The notes: generated from the letters alone by a model not told the origin. A stretch of 60,000 nt of DNA from Polytrichum commune (GCA_950295325.1 OX485803.1:4652001-4712000), one strand, 5' to 3'. Positions 23,065 through 35,494 are shown, numbered from the stretch's first letter. A program made the numbers and translations.

Positions 23065-23265
23065 TAAGAAACTAAGAAAACGCACCCACACCCAAGGGAG
23101 GTGAGGTCCCTCAAACGCAAAACAACGCCACGTAAAAAGTAACAACAAGACGACCCCAACAAGCAGAGTTTTGTTGAACCTTGAAGCTTGAAGACGACAT
23201 TTAACCAATCCATGTTACGCCACTAATAGAATTGGAGTGAATGCATATATATATACATATATATG

Positions 23266-23412
23266 GAAAACAGGAGGCGCTTGACCACCTAGCTAGTTTT
23301 TCCGTCAAGTAGACATACGATTTTAGGGATGGTAATCAAACTGCCAACCACTCCGTTTGGTTTGCTCTCCACTATCGTATGATAGTTTAGGGTCATCTTG
23401 GACCTACCTGAT
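23266..23412 (-). mobile_element. Degraded SINE fragment
   Basis: 'gaccacctagctagtttttc' and 'cgtcaagtag', then 'actgccaacc', 'ctccac.atcgtatgatag' and 'tttagggtcatcttggacc', match the promoter half of the SINE at 36678-36895. The box B region is eroded. It may be the other half of the fragment at 22623, separated by later insertions, but that cannot be shown. Confidence 0.5.
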
Positions 23413-25165
23413 GAATAGTTATTGAACTCTTAAAATTCAAATTCTAGAGGCAACTTTGAGGCTCTCCATAGGCATTATTTTAATCGGAAACACATGCCCA
23501 TGGTATATGCTCTCACAATTGACTAATGTTATGTTATTATATTGGATGATATGGGAATTTTTTTACAACATCATCGACGGACACACTCGTAACATTACTC
23601 GTCACTAGGGTGCTACACCCTAGGGTCAAGGAGTTTGAGAGTATGATACATGTTTTTATGTTGGGCCACTCTTACACGATGAACCTTACTCACCGAGAGT
23701 ATTGTTCACTTTGCATAGGTGCACCGCCAATAGGGTGGCCACTGACTTGGTTTACCTATCTTGAATACGATAAGTTAATAAAGATCTGCCCATCAGTGCA
23801 TGACAATCGCCTACGTGCATGTTGGGACCCCATGTGGGTCGTTGGCATGGTGAGCAAGTTACCGGAATATCAATGAGCATAAACGAACAAATTATGGCGA
23901 CGATGCAAGGTTGCTACTTACCCTCCCCCCATTCAAAAGGGTGTAGAGGGGAGTAGGCTCAATAGTGTTATGTTCTTGTTCTATTGCTATTCCTAGCTTG
24001 TATTTGATCAAGAGAAAAAATTATAATCTATGAGCGTACCTCTCATTTTTCCAATACATAAGCCCTTAAATAATACACAACCTGAAGGTTATTATTTCTA
24101 GTCGATTGAACACCACAATTAGCTTCAAAAAAACCCCAAAATAGTTTAGTCCAAGTCATTAAGACGGTCCGTACACAAACACGTAGAGGGTTGATTTTTT
24201 TTATTGGATGGTTAATGATAGGCTTGTATATGTGATAAGTCCTTCTCCCCGTCTTGAACACATGACACTCATTGGTAACATGGAGTAGAATGTAAGTCCG
24301 GTAAATCAACAATCACCAATATACTTTAGCACCACCTACTTCACGAATAGAGCATGGTCACTTATCCCTACCACCCATTATGTTGGAACTCCGTCTCGTA
24401 TTTATTACGAGACTAGAGACTTATTTGCATTTCACTTGCTAGTTGTTAGAAATTGTTGGGACTAACTTAAGGTGCCACCCTTACCGACCCCAACCCCCTA
24501 GCTAAAGAATGCTATGCGCATGCTCACCACATGATTGTCAAGTTATTTTATGTGGGTGTCAAGGAACACATAGCAACGCAATATATCTCCGATGGACTAT
24601 CATTGTATACCCAACAATTTCATCACAATTTATATTTGCATTTCACTTTTAAAAAACATACATATTGTGTATGTGAGAGGCCCAAATCAGGCTCTACTTA
24701 AAAAGTTTATGTTACAAGAGACTATCTTGCATCATCAAAGCGTACATAATATTGTTCAACCATGTTACATTGATTATCCCATTTAGTGCACATGGCGCTA
24801 ATTCCCAAATCAAGAACTATTTTTCCATATTTCAAAATTAGTGAGGGTTGAGTTTTTTATTAAACGATACTCAATTCAGGGATACATGTACGATACATTT
24901 CAAGAAAATTAGTGCGTGCTCTAAGATGTTTGTAGATTGCAGAATTTGTTTTGGCGAGCTCAAAGAGACTTCTACTTCTTCTTCTTTTCAGTCGGCGCCA
25001 CTACTCATGAAGCAACTCTTAACACTAAAAAAATTGAAGAGAGCTTACATGAAAAAATTATGGCACTTGACACTTTGGACTCCCGAAACCCTAAATCTTC
25101 TGGTGACACTAATTTCACAGTGTGCAAAAATTCAGCATCAACTTCACTTACTTCCCACACGGGAC
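23413..25165. other. Gene-free interval
   Basis: About 1.7 kb with short ORFs only (88, 89 and 64 codons, no motifs). The part near 24040-24330 distantly resembles, inverted, the repeat family at 39003 and 51622. Confidence 0.35.
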
Positions 25166-25394
25166 CAGTGTCCGGGGAGTTCTTTAAGCATAATCAATCA
25201 AAATCCCAAGTGTTTCCAAGTCTAACCGGTTTACATGTTGTGATCTTTCGGCATTTCTTAAACAATTCGAGGCATATTCCATAGATTCCTCGAAAACGGT
25301 CGGTCATTTTCCTGGAGTCTTTGAACTTCAACAAGTTATTTTCCAAACTCAACCGGTTAACATGTAACTAGCAACTGATTCTCCCCGCTCATTG
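25166..25394. mobile_element. CAATGA/TCATTG MITE, copy (229 bp)
   Basis: It starts CAGTGTCCGGGGAG and ends CTCCCCGCTCATTG, with 'gcataatcaatcaaaatcc', 'caagtctaaccggttta' and 'cctggagtctttgaacttca' in between, the same order as 27350-27947 and, inverted, 31677-31906. No clean target duplication survives. Non-coding. Confidence 0.75.
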
Positions 25395-25437
25395 AACGGA
25401 AACGGTAATAAGTCAATCCAAAGTTCAGTAGCATAAC

Positions 25438-25530
25438 GCCTGGGGCGAACCAACCCGTACACTGGTTCCTTGGAGGCAAAGGTTTAGGCATCCAACAAAG
25501 AATGAGTGTGTGGGTTGGTTCGCCCAAATC
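25438..25530. mobile_element. Mini Mutator-like MITE, copy 3 (93 bp, 10-bp TSD)
   Basis: A near-palindrome with 'ggggcgaaccaacccgtaca' facing 'gtgggttggttcgccc'. GTAGCATAAC is repeated exactly at 25428-25437 and 25531-25540. A 9-10 bp duplication is characteristic of Mutator-like elements. Confidence 0.87.
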
Positions 25531-25540
25531 GTAGCATAAC

Positions 25541-26113
25541 CAAGTATGCATTTGGACTTACAAGGGTTGAGGTTGTCAATGAACCCAGTTGAATTCGTAA
25601 CCACCGAACCATTTTTGGATCCAACAACAAGTGGCGAGCATGTACTTCCACGCCACTTGCGGCCACTGACTTGGGGACCTTGGGATTTGATTCAAGCTGG
25701 CTTGTTAGGGTTAAGCTCCACCGCCCTAAGTCACAGAGGGGGGCGGCAGCAGCTGCTACTGCTGCTGCTTGCTGTGTCCTTGATATGAAAGGCTGGATCT
25801 ACTAACTTATCATAGAAGTCCTAGGAAATCGTCCTCTATCGGTAATTAAAAAAAAAACGTAAATCTATGATCGTGGTAGATTTGCAGATTTTCCAACGAT
25901 GTAGGACAAGTCCTCGGTGACGCGGGCTGGGTCACATGCTTCTGGTCATATGAGTGTGTGGTTGTAAGTCATTAGTTGGCGACATGTGTGTTCATCCGCA
26001 ATTCTCGACTGCCGGTAACTTAGGCAAAAGATTGGGGAAAAAGATTGGGAAAATAATCTTTGGTATTTAGGGTGACGTGAAGGGTGGCCTTGTGTGGACG
26101 AGGAGGTAATTAA
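25541..26113. other. Non-genic interval with (CTG)n-like stretch
   Basis: No gene is supported. A CAG/CTG-rich low-complexity stretch lies at about 25745-25772. The plus-strand ORF across 25546-25788 has no recognised motif. Confidence 0.35.
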
Positions 26114-26467
26114 GGGCCACTTCACACACGAGATGGAGAGCGAGCTTGTGACCATTACACTTCAAGCACTCTCGTTGGTGGAAAAGAAGGAGCCGGTCCT
26201 AAGTTCGCTACTTTACACTACGCTTGAGGGACCAACGGAGTATGTGAGTGCAAGGTGGATGTAAAGTCTACGTGGATTCCTATATGGCATCGAATGGATC
26301 GTGAATCGTGGTCACTCGGATTGTTTTCAAAAATCACCTGTTGGAGGTAGGCCTGACACAAAACTGGGAGACCAAGGCACTCTGAACACTCACAACCGTT
26401 GATTTGTTCTATTTGATAATGTGTGAGGACCTGCATGGATTTGTGAAAATTCATTGCAATAGCACCA
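26114..26467. mobile_element. GGGCCACTTCACACAC MITE, copy 2 (right-truncated)
   Basis: It starts after TAA with 'gggccacttcacacacgag' and follows 21672-22157 to about the 'attgcaatagcacc' position, then diverges. The other end is lost. Confidence 0.7.
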
Positions 26468-27341
26468 TCAAAGAACACACACCAATTTTCTTGAAATGTA
26501 TAGTATATGAGCATGTATTCATATAGAGATATATAGATACGGCTGCAAGCATGGTAAAGTGGACTGAAATAGCATTGCGGTATACTAAAACCATCATTTT
26601 AATGGTCAAAGGCATGAAAGTAGTAGCAAAGTGTTGTTTGAATTGGATTTGTTTTCATGATGACCTTTATTGTTGTGTTTAATACTCAACTATAGAACAT
26701 CAAGTTGAGATCTTCAATACTTATCATTAAAAGTGATGCTCATAAACAAATGGTTGAATTTGATTTTGGATGTAGATTTCGTGACCTTAAATGTTTTGAA
26801 GTTGAAAATTTTCATATACCTTGAATTCATTATCCACTTGAGTGCATCATCACGTAAATTTGAAGAAAACCATCAATTTAATGTAGTTATATCATATTTT
26901 CAACAAATTTTAGACAATTGCTTTGTTCAATGTCACCTACTTGCACACCACTTGCATTGTTTCCTAAGATATGTAAACTTTTCTTGGAATAGTTTTGTCA
27001 TCATAGATTGCTTGGCTTTGTAGATAAATATGTTTCTTTTATTAAAAAAATGTTTATGATGTTTTTTCTTCACAAGATTCAAATTTAATGTATTGTTTTG
27101 AATCACTTTCACTTAACACTAACCATGGATTATGAATTGTCCACTTTAATGTGCTTGCACCCATACACATATAGTTATACTTATAGCTATATTGCATGAC
27201 CATCCTTAAAACTTCTTTTGCTTTTGTGACCTCTGTGCAAGGCCTATTAGAACATAAGATACATTTAGGGTGGTGTTCCACGTACAATTGTGTATTCATC
27301 TATCTATTGATTTACACAATGCAACTGTGATGACATATTTC
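26468..27341. other. Non-genic interval
   Basis: AT-rich, short ORFs only, no recognised repeat. It contains a 96-codon plus-strand ORF at 26733-27023 with no motif. Confidence 0.35.
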
Positions 27342-27556
27342 AAGCCACTCAATGACTAGGGAGATTTTTGGGCATAATCGGTCAAAATCCTAGTGTTCCC
27401 AAGTCCAACTGGTTACTAACATGTTGTGATCTTTCAATTTTCCTTTATTAACTTGAGGTACATTCCATAGATTATTCTAAAACAATGGATAGTTTTCCTC
27501 GAAGTCTTGAACTTCTATTGGTCATTTTCTAAACTCCACTGGTTCATTTGTAACTA

Positions 27557-27921
27557 CACTAAATATGCTAATTATTGACACTTACTATTTAGAATTACGC
27601 AATGCTATATCTATTTATCATATATCTCATTTGTACCAAGAAATGTCAAATTTGTGGTTTCGACATCACAAAACAACAACAAGTATCATCGGTAGAAACA
27701 TAACATTACTCAAATCCACAACAATGTTATGTGGGACTGACAGTGATCCACGCAATATTCCCATATTCGATATGAAGGTGGGAATATCAGGTGAAATATT
27801 GTCAGTCCCACAAAACACTATCATGAATCTGAATAATGTAATGAAACTACATCAATATTTTAAAAATATATAGCATTGTGTAACTCCAAATAGCAAGTTA
27901 CACTAAACATCATAATTAGTG
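27557..27921. mobile_element. TA-flanked MITE nested in the preceding element
   Basis: It starts CACTAAATATGCTAATTATT and ends ATCATAATTAGTG, preceded by TA (27555-27556) and followed by TG (a worn TA). The outer element resumes on each side ('tcatttgtaacta' / 'gcagttggttctcccc'). The interior holds a strong foldback at 27731-27811. A 102-codon ORF across it has no recognised motif. Confidence 0.75.
27731..27811. repeat. Foldback inside the nested MITE (33-bp arms)
   Basis: Arm 27731-27763 (gtgggactgaca...tattccca) pairs with 27779-27811 (tgggaata...tgtcagtcccac) across a 15-bp loop. Both arm ends are perfect; the middle is imperfect. Confidence 0.75.
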
Positions 27922-27963
27922 TGGCAGTTGGTTCTCCCCACTCATTGGAGCCACTGCTGTGGG

Positions 27964-28623
27964 CTATGTTCGGGGAAAACCAACGGCTAGTTCATTATCA
28001 ACCGATGGATTTCCCCTCACGGCCGGTCCAAAGTTCCAACCATCGGATGGCAATCCGACTATAATTTCAATCCTCCGGCAATTAGCCGATGGACCAGAAA
28101 ATGTCCCGGAAATGTAGCCGATTCTTCTTGTGAGTTATTGGATTTCAGTCGGAAGCATCCAGAGCGCTATTTGTCTGGGGCATTTGATGATGCACTTGCG
28201 GAAGTTCCCTAAACCTTAAACTTTTTGAATTATGCAACCTTTCCATGACCAAATCCAATTGCTTCTATGAAGAATTGGGGGACCCTTGGCCTTCAAGCGG
28301 TGAAGGCATTGCTAGGTTCAATTCCTGCCAAGGATATTAACTCTTCAAATTTAAAGATTTGAACATGCCTTTCTTTTCACTTATTCAAGATTTTGTACTA
28401 AGAAATGATTTCTAATAACTTTTCATACATTTTTTAAACAATTAGTGCCGATATGAATTCCATTTAATTGGATATTGGCCAATGAAAATATGAAAATATA
28501 GGCAATTGGTCGATTGGTTTTACAAAAGACCGGCTGTTGCCGATGTAAATTGGAAAAAATCCGACCCTTCGTAGCAACTACCTGCGATTAGCCACTAAGG
28601 CTTCAAAAACTTCCCAAACTCTG
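27964..28623. mobile_element. Non-autonomous hAT-like element, copy B (660 bp, 8-bp TSD)
   Basis: Same element as at 4544-5202 and in the same orientation, with scattered substitutions. Its own 8-bp duplication GCTGTGGG lies at 27956-27963 and 28624-28631. Two independent insertions with different exact duplications confirm mobility of this family by a hAT-type transposase. Confidence 0.9.
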
Positions 28624-28631
28624 GCTGTGGG

Positions 28632-29880
28632 TGCACGAGTCCATGTTGAATTCTTGCAATAAATGTTACTAATGAAGGTAGTATTGACTTGCACTCATTG
28701 GTTCTTAATGAACATCGCTAGGGTCCATGAATATAGAATGATGGTGGATGTCATGCTTTCTTAGTTATTTATTTGTTTAGTTATTTATCTAAGTTATTTG
28801 TATGACTACCGTGCAGGCCCATCAGAACATGAGTCAGACTAAGGGTCGCTTCCTTACGAGTCGGCGCGTCCATTTATCTATCTCTATTTACAAAATGCAA
28901 CTGCAACGGTGGAGTTCGAGTCGCTGCTCTTGATGCAATGATAAGGATGAGGCATTGACAATTGCTTTATTTTTTATTTTTTATTTATAAAAAGTCTGCA
29001 TTTGTTCAAGAGGAGTAATAGCGGGAAATTCTTTATCTAGCAAAGAAAATCGTATTCTAAGGCATAAACATTACTCAGTTCGTGAGATGGGTTCATGGGT
29101 CCAGCAATAGATTCGAGAATGCAGCCTTAGGATATTGGAATCCCAGTGCCCTTGCCTTCAGGCTAACACAGGGCAACCCAACACGTTACATCAAGTGAGT
29201 AGTGTTGTGCGAAAATGCAATGAATTTGGAGTTTGCTACAAAATTTGAATCATTTGAGTTTTGGGGTAACACACAATCAATCTATAGGTTAACCCATAAC
29301 TGCTTGTCTACATGGTAATTGTTGGCTATGATAGTTGTTAAAACTCTTATGAGAGTAATAAATCACAAACCATCACCACATAAACCTTAAACATGCTGAA
29401 ACCCTAGACCCTAAAAAATATAGATCTCATCCATGTCGGCATTGCATGACCCAGTGAGCAGTTAAACGGACCTTGTCGACTATGGATGCCTTGACCTTGA
29501 ACCAAAGAAATTGTTCTCCTTCTAAGAATTTTGCAATTCTGAAGGAGCCGGCTCGCACTAACGTAGAGGATGCGAAAGTTAACACCCTACCCAACAACAA
29601 CACCCTAAAATATTGCATAACAAGGACATATTGAATATAAGAATCTTCATCATGTGAACACTACCTCCCTCCCCCAACGATTTGGACCACAACACAATTT
29701 TCACTTCAAAAAGTTGTAATCGTTTCAACGTTGGGGGAAAAAAACTTGCAATACACTTTATCTTATATTTCCTACCTAGGATTATTTTTCAATTCATACA
29801 ACTACCACATGTATTGCAAATACCTTATCTTCTTGTTTCAAGGTGTTGCTATCTTAGTTGGATCTAAATATAGAGAAATA
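28632..29880. other. Non-genic interval
   Basis: No gene is supported. Segment 29085-29215 resembles 11365-11480. The remainder is unique-looking with short ORFs. Confidence 0.35.
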
Positions 29881-30252
29881 CACTAACTATGATATTTAGT
29901 GTCACCAATTCTAATTGTGTTGCTCAATACTAATTGTAAACCATAGTGCAGTGTCACCAACACTAGGTGTTAACCCAACATTATTTATCGTTCCTTGTAA
30001 ATTTTGAGGGGGATTATAGTTTTACAATGTTGCAATTATTGTCACTTACCAAGTAGGTTTCCATCCAAATTTTGATCACCCATGACAATATTTCTTCACA
30101 ATTTGCTGACAAGAGAAGGTAGGATTTTGGCCAACAGATGAACTCATCCATAATCCATGTTAATGTTTCTTCACTTATTCATAAGAAGTGTCATCCGGGA
30201 AATTACCATAGTGACATAAATTACCATGTGACATTAAACATCATATTTAGTG
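29881..30252 (+). mobile_element. TA-flanked MITE, well-preserved copy (372 bp)
   Basis: It starts CACTAACTATGATATTTAGTG and ends ACATCATATTTAGTG, with TA at 29879-29880 and 30253-30254. Internal blocks 'caatactaattgtaaacca', 'catgacaatatttcttcaca', 'aagaagtgtcatccggg' and 'ccatgtgacatt' are shared with 37713-38076 and, inverted, 18347-18754. No coding capacity. Confidence 0.8.
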
Positions 30253-30254
30253 TA

Positions 30255-31640
30255 GGTTCACAAAAATTTAACTCGGGTTGCACTGCCATCCTTGTTTTAC
30301 CTTTGTGACAACTATGCCATGGCCTATCACAAGAAGCCTATGATAAGCTAGTGTGTGTTTTAAGAGGGAACATGATTTACGTCAACCATGCCACTTGGCC
30401 CATGGTGATGGCAACATTTGTAATACATAACTACTTTAGGTCGAGGTTGTGACGTCTATATAAACTCATCCATCTTGGATGAAAGGGATCCATTGAAAAA
30501 CAACTCCTCTACATGTTGAGGACAAATTCATTTTAATTGAAGTGCATTAACCTAATTCAATATCTATGGACTATTTTTAGAGTTAAAGCATCTAAAGCAA
30601 GGCATATGCATGCTATAAATTGATTCACTGTGTTCGCACCTTCCCAATGAATGAGTTTACACATCAAGAGTTCCTTGCCACCCTTGTGTTGATTTTGGAA
30701 ACCTATAAGATATAGACATAATTAAACATTGTGTAAAGTGAGAATATCAAGACTGCACTATTGATAATACTTCATGATTGAAAATTCTATTTTCTATCAT
30801 TTCAAAAGTTGCAGAACATGGTTAATGACTGTTGTTTTCTTCAGTACATTGGGATCATTTAGTTGCTTCACCTTGTTATACGGGAAGTTTTGATCGATTA
30901 GGTAGGTTAGATTGGGCAAACTCAAAACACGCACACGCACATGCACACACACACACACACCAAAAAGAAAAAGAAAAAAAGAAAAAAAAGAAACAAGGAA
31001 ATGCTACTTGTGTTTGAGAAAGTTCGTTACATTACTCAACTCCTTTGTTGTGTTGCATGGGACTAGGTGTTGGACAAGCATAATGCTCCTTCAATTCCAA
31101 GATTCCCCATTTATGTGGAGCACTCAACCTGTGTATTGTGGAGTTTTCAACACGCAACAATAACTAGTAGATTGTTAATTGCAACCTCTTTCTCTGGAAA
31201 GAGACTAACTGTCTAATTGCATAGTAATGTTATGTTTCATGTTTGTTCAAATTGTCATTCCAGGGGATGTTGGTACTCATTGGTGTGCTAAAGAGGAGTT
31301 TCCATGTTTGCCACTTGCCCAACATACTCCACATGACACTGGATTGGATGTGTTTTTATGAAGATAACAAAAACAACCTTCCAACCACAATATGGTTGCT
31401 TGCAAGCAATTCAAGTCAACATGAAGAGTTTCGACTTTGGAGGCGTTCACATGCGCCAATGTTATGGACCGGCGATTATATACACTTATTATATTTGGAT
31501 AGTCAAACTTGATATTCATACTTTGTAGCCTTCCTTTACTTATGTTTTAAAAAAAGCAAATCCATTTATTGTTTGTGTACAAAGTAACGAGGTACTACAG
31601 TGTTAAACATATTGACTTTCTCATGTTCGATAAACTCATG
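30255..31640. other. Gene-free interval with (CA)n
   Basis: A CA-rich microsatellite lies at 30926-30961, followed by an A/G-rich tract to about 30995. Other ORFs are short and unrecognised. Confidence 0.4.
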
Positions 31641-31643
31641 TAA

Positions 31644-32380
31644 GGGCCACTTCACACACAAGCCAAGAGCCGTGACCAATGATCGGGGAGAACCGGCGGT
31701 TAGTTACAGATGAACCGGTTGATTTAAGAAATAACCGGATGATGTTCAAGACTTCAGGAAAATTACCGATCATTTCAGAGGAACTTATAGAATAAATAAT
31801 TTCCCAATTTAATAAAAGAAAATCGGAGGATTTCAATATGTAACCGGTTGGACTTGCAAACACTAGGATCTCAACCGATTATGCCCAAAAATCTTCCCGA
31901 TCAGTGGCCGTGACCATGAAATTGTAAGAGCCCAAAAGAAAGTGTCCAAAGGCCGTCCCAACACACCTCCAAAATCATGCAGTGTGGTCACAGACCCTCA
32001 AGTGTAGTATGAAGTCATATGTGACCGGATCCTCAACCAAATGCTATTTCAATGAATTTCTATTCATGCAGGTCCTCACACATGATACAATAGAATAAAC
32101 CAATGGTTCTGAGCGTTTAGAGTGCCATGTCTCCCAGTTTTGTGTTAGGCCTACCTCCGAGAGGTGATTTTTGAAAATAGTCCAAGTGACCATGAACACG
32201 TGATCCATTTGATGCCATGTAGGAATCCATGCAGACTTTACATTCATCTTGCATTCACATACTCCATTGGTCCCTTAAGCATTGTGTGAATTGAACTTAG
32301 ACCGGCTCCGCCATTTCCACCAATGAGAGTGCTTGAAGTGTAGTGGTCACGGGCTCTCAGTCTTGTGTGTGAAGTGGCCC
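31644..32380 (-). mobile_element. GGGCCACTTCACACAC MITE, copy 3, split by a nested MITE (TAA TSD)
   Basis: Ends 'gggccacttcacacac' and 'gtgtgtgaagtggccc', with TAA at 31641-31643 and 32381-32383. The interior is collinear with 34986-35494 apart from a 238-bp interruption (element plus duplicated target) near the left end. Removing it leaves about 500 bp, the family length. Confidence 0.82.
31677..31906 (-). mobile_element. CAATGA/TCATTG hAT-like MITE (230 bp, 8-bp TSD), nested
   Basis: It starts CAATGATCGGGGAG and ends CTTCCCGATCAGTG (inverted repeats). GCCGTGAC is duplicated at 31669-31676 and 31907-31914. The uninterrupted version, 'gagccatgaccataaaatt', is seen in the sister MITE at about 35009. 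The interior carries several AACCGGTT sites. This copy best defines the family. Confidence 0.87.
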
Positions 32381-32749
32381 TAAGTACTCAATGCTTGGTT
32401 TTGGGCGAATTTGTTAAATACACATGAAATATAAGTGTGAACAATGCAACCTACCAAGCTTCATATACTCCTACTACATTGGTACACGATTCATTGTTTC
32501 ATAGATTCAAGTTTAAAGAACATGGTTTTTTTCTTAATAAATGATATGAGACCATTGAAAAAAAATCATGGAAACCATATTTGCAAAATATATACACAGG
32601 ATAAATGAAGCGATTTGAAGTCAAAGTCAGTTACATGAGGGGTCACATGCATCTAGTGTTTATGGTCTCCACACTCTATTATTGTGAAAGTAGTTTTAAT
32701 ATTGCACGATAAAATGTATCAACGTAACATAATTTGGTTGACACCACAA

Positions 32750-33010
32750 GTTGAATGGGCCTAGAAATAACTTGGTTTCCAAATACTATTAACTACCCAA
32801 CACTCAATAGTGAAGACAATGGGGAGGGTCTATGTATCCAGGTACGAAATCAACAAATATGCACCTCAATAACCATAAATAAATCAAGAGATGTTTGTTT
32901 TTCAATCCAGTTTTTGCATATGTTTCATCTTAGATTTGCTAATGCAACACGATTAGTATTGTGCAAATCTAATTGGTAAAAGTTGGAGAACATGAAAACG
33001 AATCAAATAA
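32750..33010 (+). repeat. Dispersed repeat ('gctaatgcaacacga' family)
   Basis: Blocks 'caacactcaatagtga', 'atgtttcatcttagatttgc', 'taatgcaacacga' and 'gtaaaagttggagaa' recur in the same order at 39455-39735 and inverted at 34640-34960 and 47570-47890. Ends are not resolved. Class unknown, non-coding. Confidence 0.55.
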
Positions 33011-34639
33011 GATCCACGTACATATACAAGTAGGGAAGGACATAGCAAATATGCGGGAGTGAGAGAAGTGTACCAAAACGTGCCTTCACTCCGTAGCTGC
33101 TATGTTGGCATTGTGTGTCTATAGAGGCATGACATCCTCAACAATTGTTGGATCTTGGTTTATTGCACAAGACAATCTATTTCATCATTACGAGTGTTGA
33201 AATGTAATTTCCACATGGGATACAAGTGGATCGTAGCCAATGTGAGTATGACATGTGGCAAAATTGAAGGAATAATCATTCATTTTAATCGGAATAGAGA
33301 GCCCTCTACAATAGTAAAAAACACTTGCTAGCAAAATGAGCGAAAGCCGGTGAAGGTGACCGTGTCAAGTTTTTGGCAATAGGTATCGAGCAACATCCTA
33401 TGTAGACATCAATTGACCTCCCTTGCCACCATTGAGTTTAGGATAGCCACCGCGCATGGGGTCAGGGCTCAAGGTAAGTGGGCCTAGAATGAACATTTCA
33501 AGCTTTGCACCTCACATTTCCTTAGACACTAAATAAGCGATTAGCATGAGATGATTGACAAATTCAAATCAACAACACAAACATTATTCTCGTAGTTTTT
33601 GGAGCTCATGGGGACATGTGATTCACTATCAAAGCAAATACTTTCTCTTCCTCATCGAACCCCCAATCATGTTGTTTATTGAACCTAGATACAATTTTTA
33701 AATATGTTATCCAATCACATTTGAACACAAATCTTCATGATGTTTGTTCTTAGATATGCACCAAAGCACACACCGTTCACCTATTGTTACTTAATTAAGA
33801 TAAGTAAACAAATTAGAGTTGAGTTCCTTCATAATAATATGAACACTACACAAAACCTTCAACCAACAAGTTCACATAGTTAAAGAATAAAAAAAAAAAC
33901 TTCGTGGTATTGGAGATGGGTGAGTGTTTGTAACACTTATTGAGGGGGAGGGTGAATTGGGGGAAGGGGAGGTCAAAACATTGATTTACGAACGTGGAGC
34001 CCAAAGGTTGTTGTTTCTAATCAAGGTAACCCCGATTTAGTCCAATGTATGTGTCTACTGGGAATCAACAACCAACATATAGTAGGCAAGCTTTTACTAT
34101 TGCCCCCTCAGTCTACGTTATGAACCCAAACCCACTGGAGGCGGACAATTCCATGCAATCTAAACAGAGATAGTGATGGAAGAATATGTTTCCACACTAC
34201 GAAAGACAAATCTAATTTGGTTGCTTGTCTTAATTAGATGCCTACAGTTGAGTGGTATGTGGTTCAATGTGGCTTCATGAATGGATACAACAAATATATA
34301 TGTTTAAGGGAGGTCGATGTACGTGCTCTAAACCTTGAATCATTGTAGACACAATAGTCAACATAATCGGGGGAGGGGGAAAACCCACGGGACTCGCTAA
34401 TGAGCACAATCCTTTTTTACTTAAACAATAAATTAGGTATTCAAACGTGCTCCGAATATTGTCAGGAAAGTGGTTGTGTGGCCTCGATTTGCATATGCTA
34501 CCCATTTTGTGATGATCGAGTGTTTCATATCCTAGGAGAAGTGAGTTAATAAACAAAGTAACCTTTTAAGGTCCATCTACCCTAATATAACCTAATCCTC
34601 ATACTCCTTACTACATCAAGTCACGAAATGGCATAAGGC
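33011..34639. other. Gene-free interval
   Basis: No gene. Segment 34230-34535 shares blocks ('gagtggtatgtgg', 'caacataatcgggg', 'ggaaagtgg') with the repeat at 39003-39335 and 51622-51930. Confidence 0.4.
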
Positions 34640-34960
34640 ATCTGGGTGTTATTTGGTTCGTTTCTCACGTTCTCCAACTTCGATCGATTGGATTTACGAA
34701 GAAAAACCCATGTTGCATTAGCAAATCCACGACGAAACATCTGCAAAAATCGGACCCTGTTCAATTCAACCACGGTAACTGGAACGTGCACGTTTTGTCG
34801 ATACATAGGTCCTCCCATTCGCGCTCATTGTTGAGTGTGGAGTAATTAGTAATATATGAGAACGCAGTTCAATCCCTCTCGAACATGCATCTTTGTGATG
34901 TTTGCTCTTTAATCCTCACCAAACCACATTCCAATCAAATATAGGGGAACCGACTTAAGA
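34640..34960 (-). repeat. Dispersed repeat ('gctaatgcaacacga' family), inverted copy
   Basis: In reverse it reads 'gatttgctaatgcaacatgg', 'cgaagttggagaacgtgaga', with 'ccactcaacaatgagcg' and a bent continuation to about 34960 also seen at 47760-47860 ('tgatgtttgctctttaat', 'ccaatcaaatatagg'). Confidence 0.5.
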
Positions 34961-34985
34961 AAACAAGCCACTTAAGACCCACTCA

Positions 34986-35494
34986 GGGCCACTTCACACA
35001 CGGGCCAAGAGCCATGACCATAAAATTGTGTGAGCCCAAAATAAGTGTCCAAAGGTTGTCCCAAGACACCTCCAAAATCACGTAGTGTGGTCACGGATCC
35101 TCAAGTGTAGTGTGAAGCCATATGTGACCGGGGCCTCAACCAAATGCTATTTCAATAAATTCCCACTCATGCGGGTCCTCGCACAGGATAAAATAGAATA
35201 AATCAACAATTACGAGCGTTCGGAGTGCCGTGGTCTCCTGGTTTTGTGTTAGATCTACCTCCCAGAGGTGGTTTTGGAAAATAGTCCAAGTGACCATGAA
35301 ACATGATCCATGGGATGCCATGTAGCAATCCATGTAGACTTTACATCCATCTTGCATTCACACATATATATACTCCGTTGGTCCCTCAAGCGTAGTGTGA
35401 AGAAGCGAACTTGGAGCCGCTCCGCCTTTTCCACCAATGAGAGTGCTTGAAGTGTAATGGTCACGTGCTCTCATTCTCGTGTGCGAAGTGGCCC
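34986..35494 (-). mobile_element. GGGCCACTTCACACAC MITE, copy 4 (509 bp)
   Basis: Ends 'gggccacttcacacacg' and 'cgtgtgcgaagtggccc' are flanked by TCA (34983-34985) and TTA (35495-35497), a slightly worn TNA duplication. It is uninterrupted, so it serves as the empty-site control for the insertion in copy 3. Confidence 0.8.

Larger units (their letters stand above)
27350..27947. mobile_element. CAATGA/TCATTG hAT-like MITE carrying a nested TA-MITE
   Basis: Ends CAATGACTAGGGAG and CTCCCCACTCATTG are inverted repeats. The 8-bp duplication is (A/G)AGCCACT at 27342-27349 and 27948-27955, with one mismatch. Without the insert at 27557-27921 the element is about 231 bp, the same size as the copies at 25166 and 31677. 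It abuts the target duplication of the next element at 27956. Confidence 0.75.
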
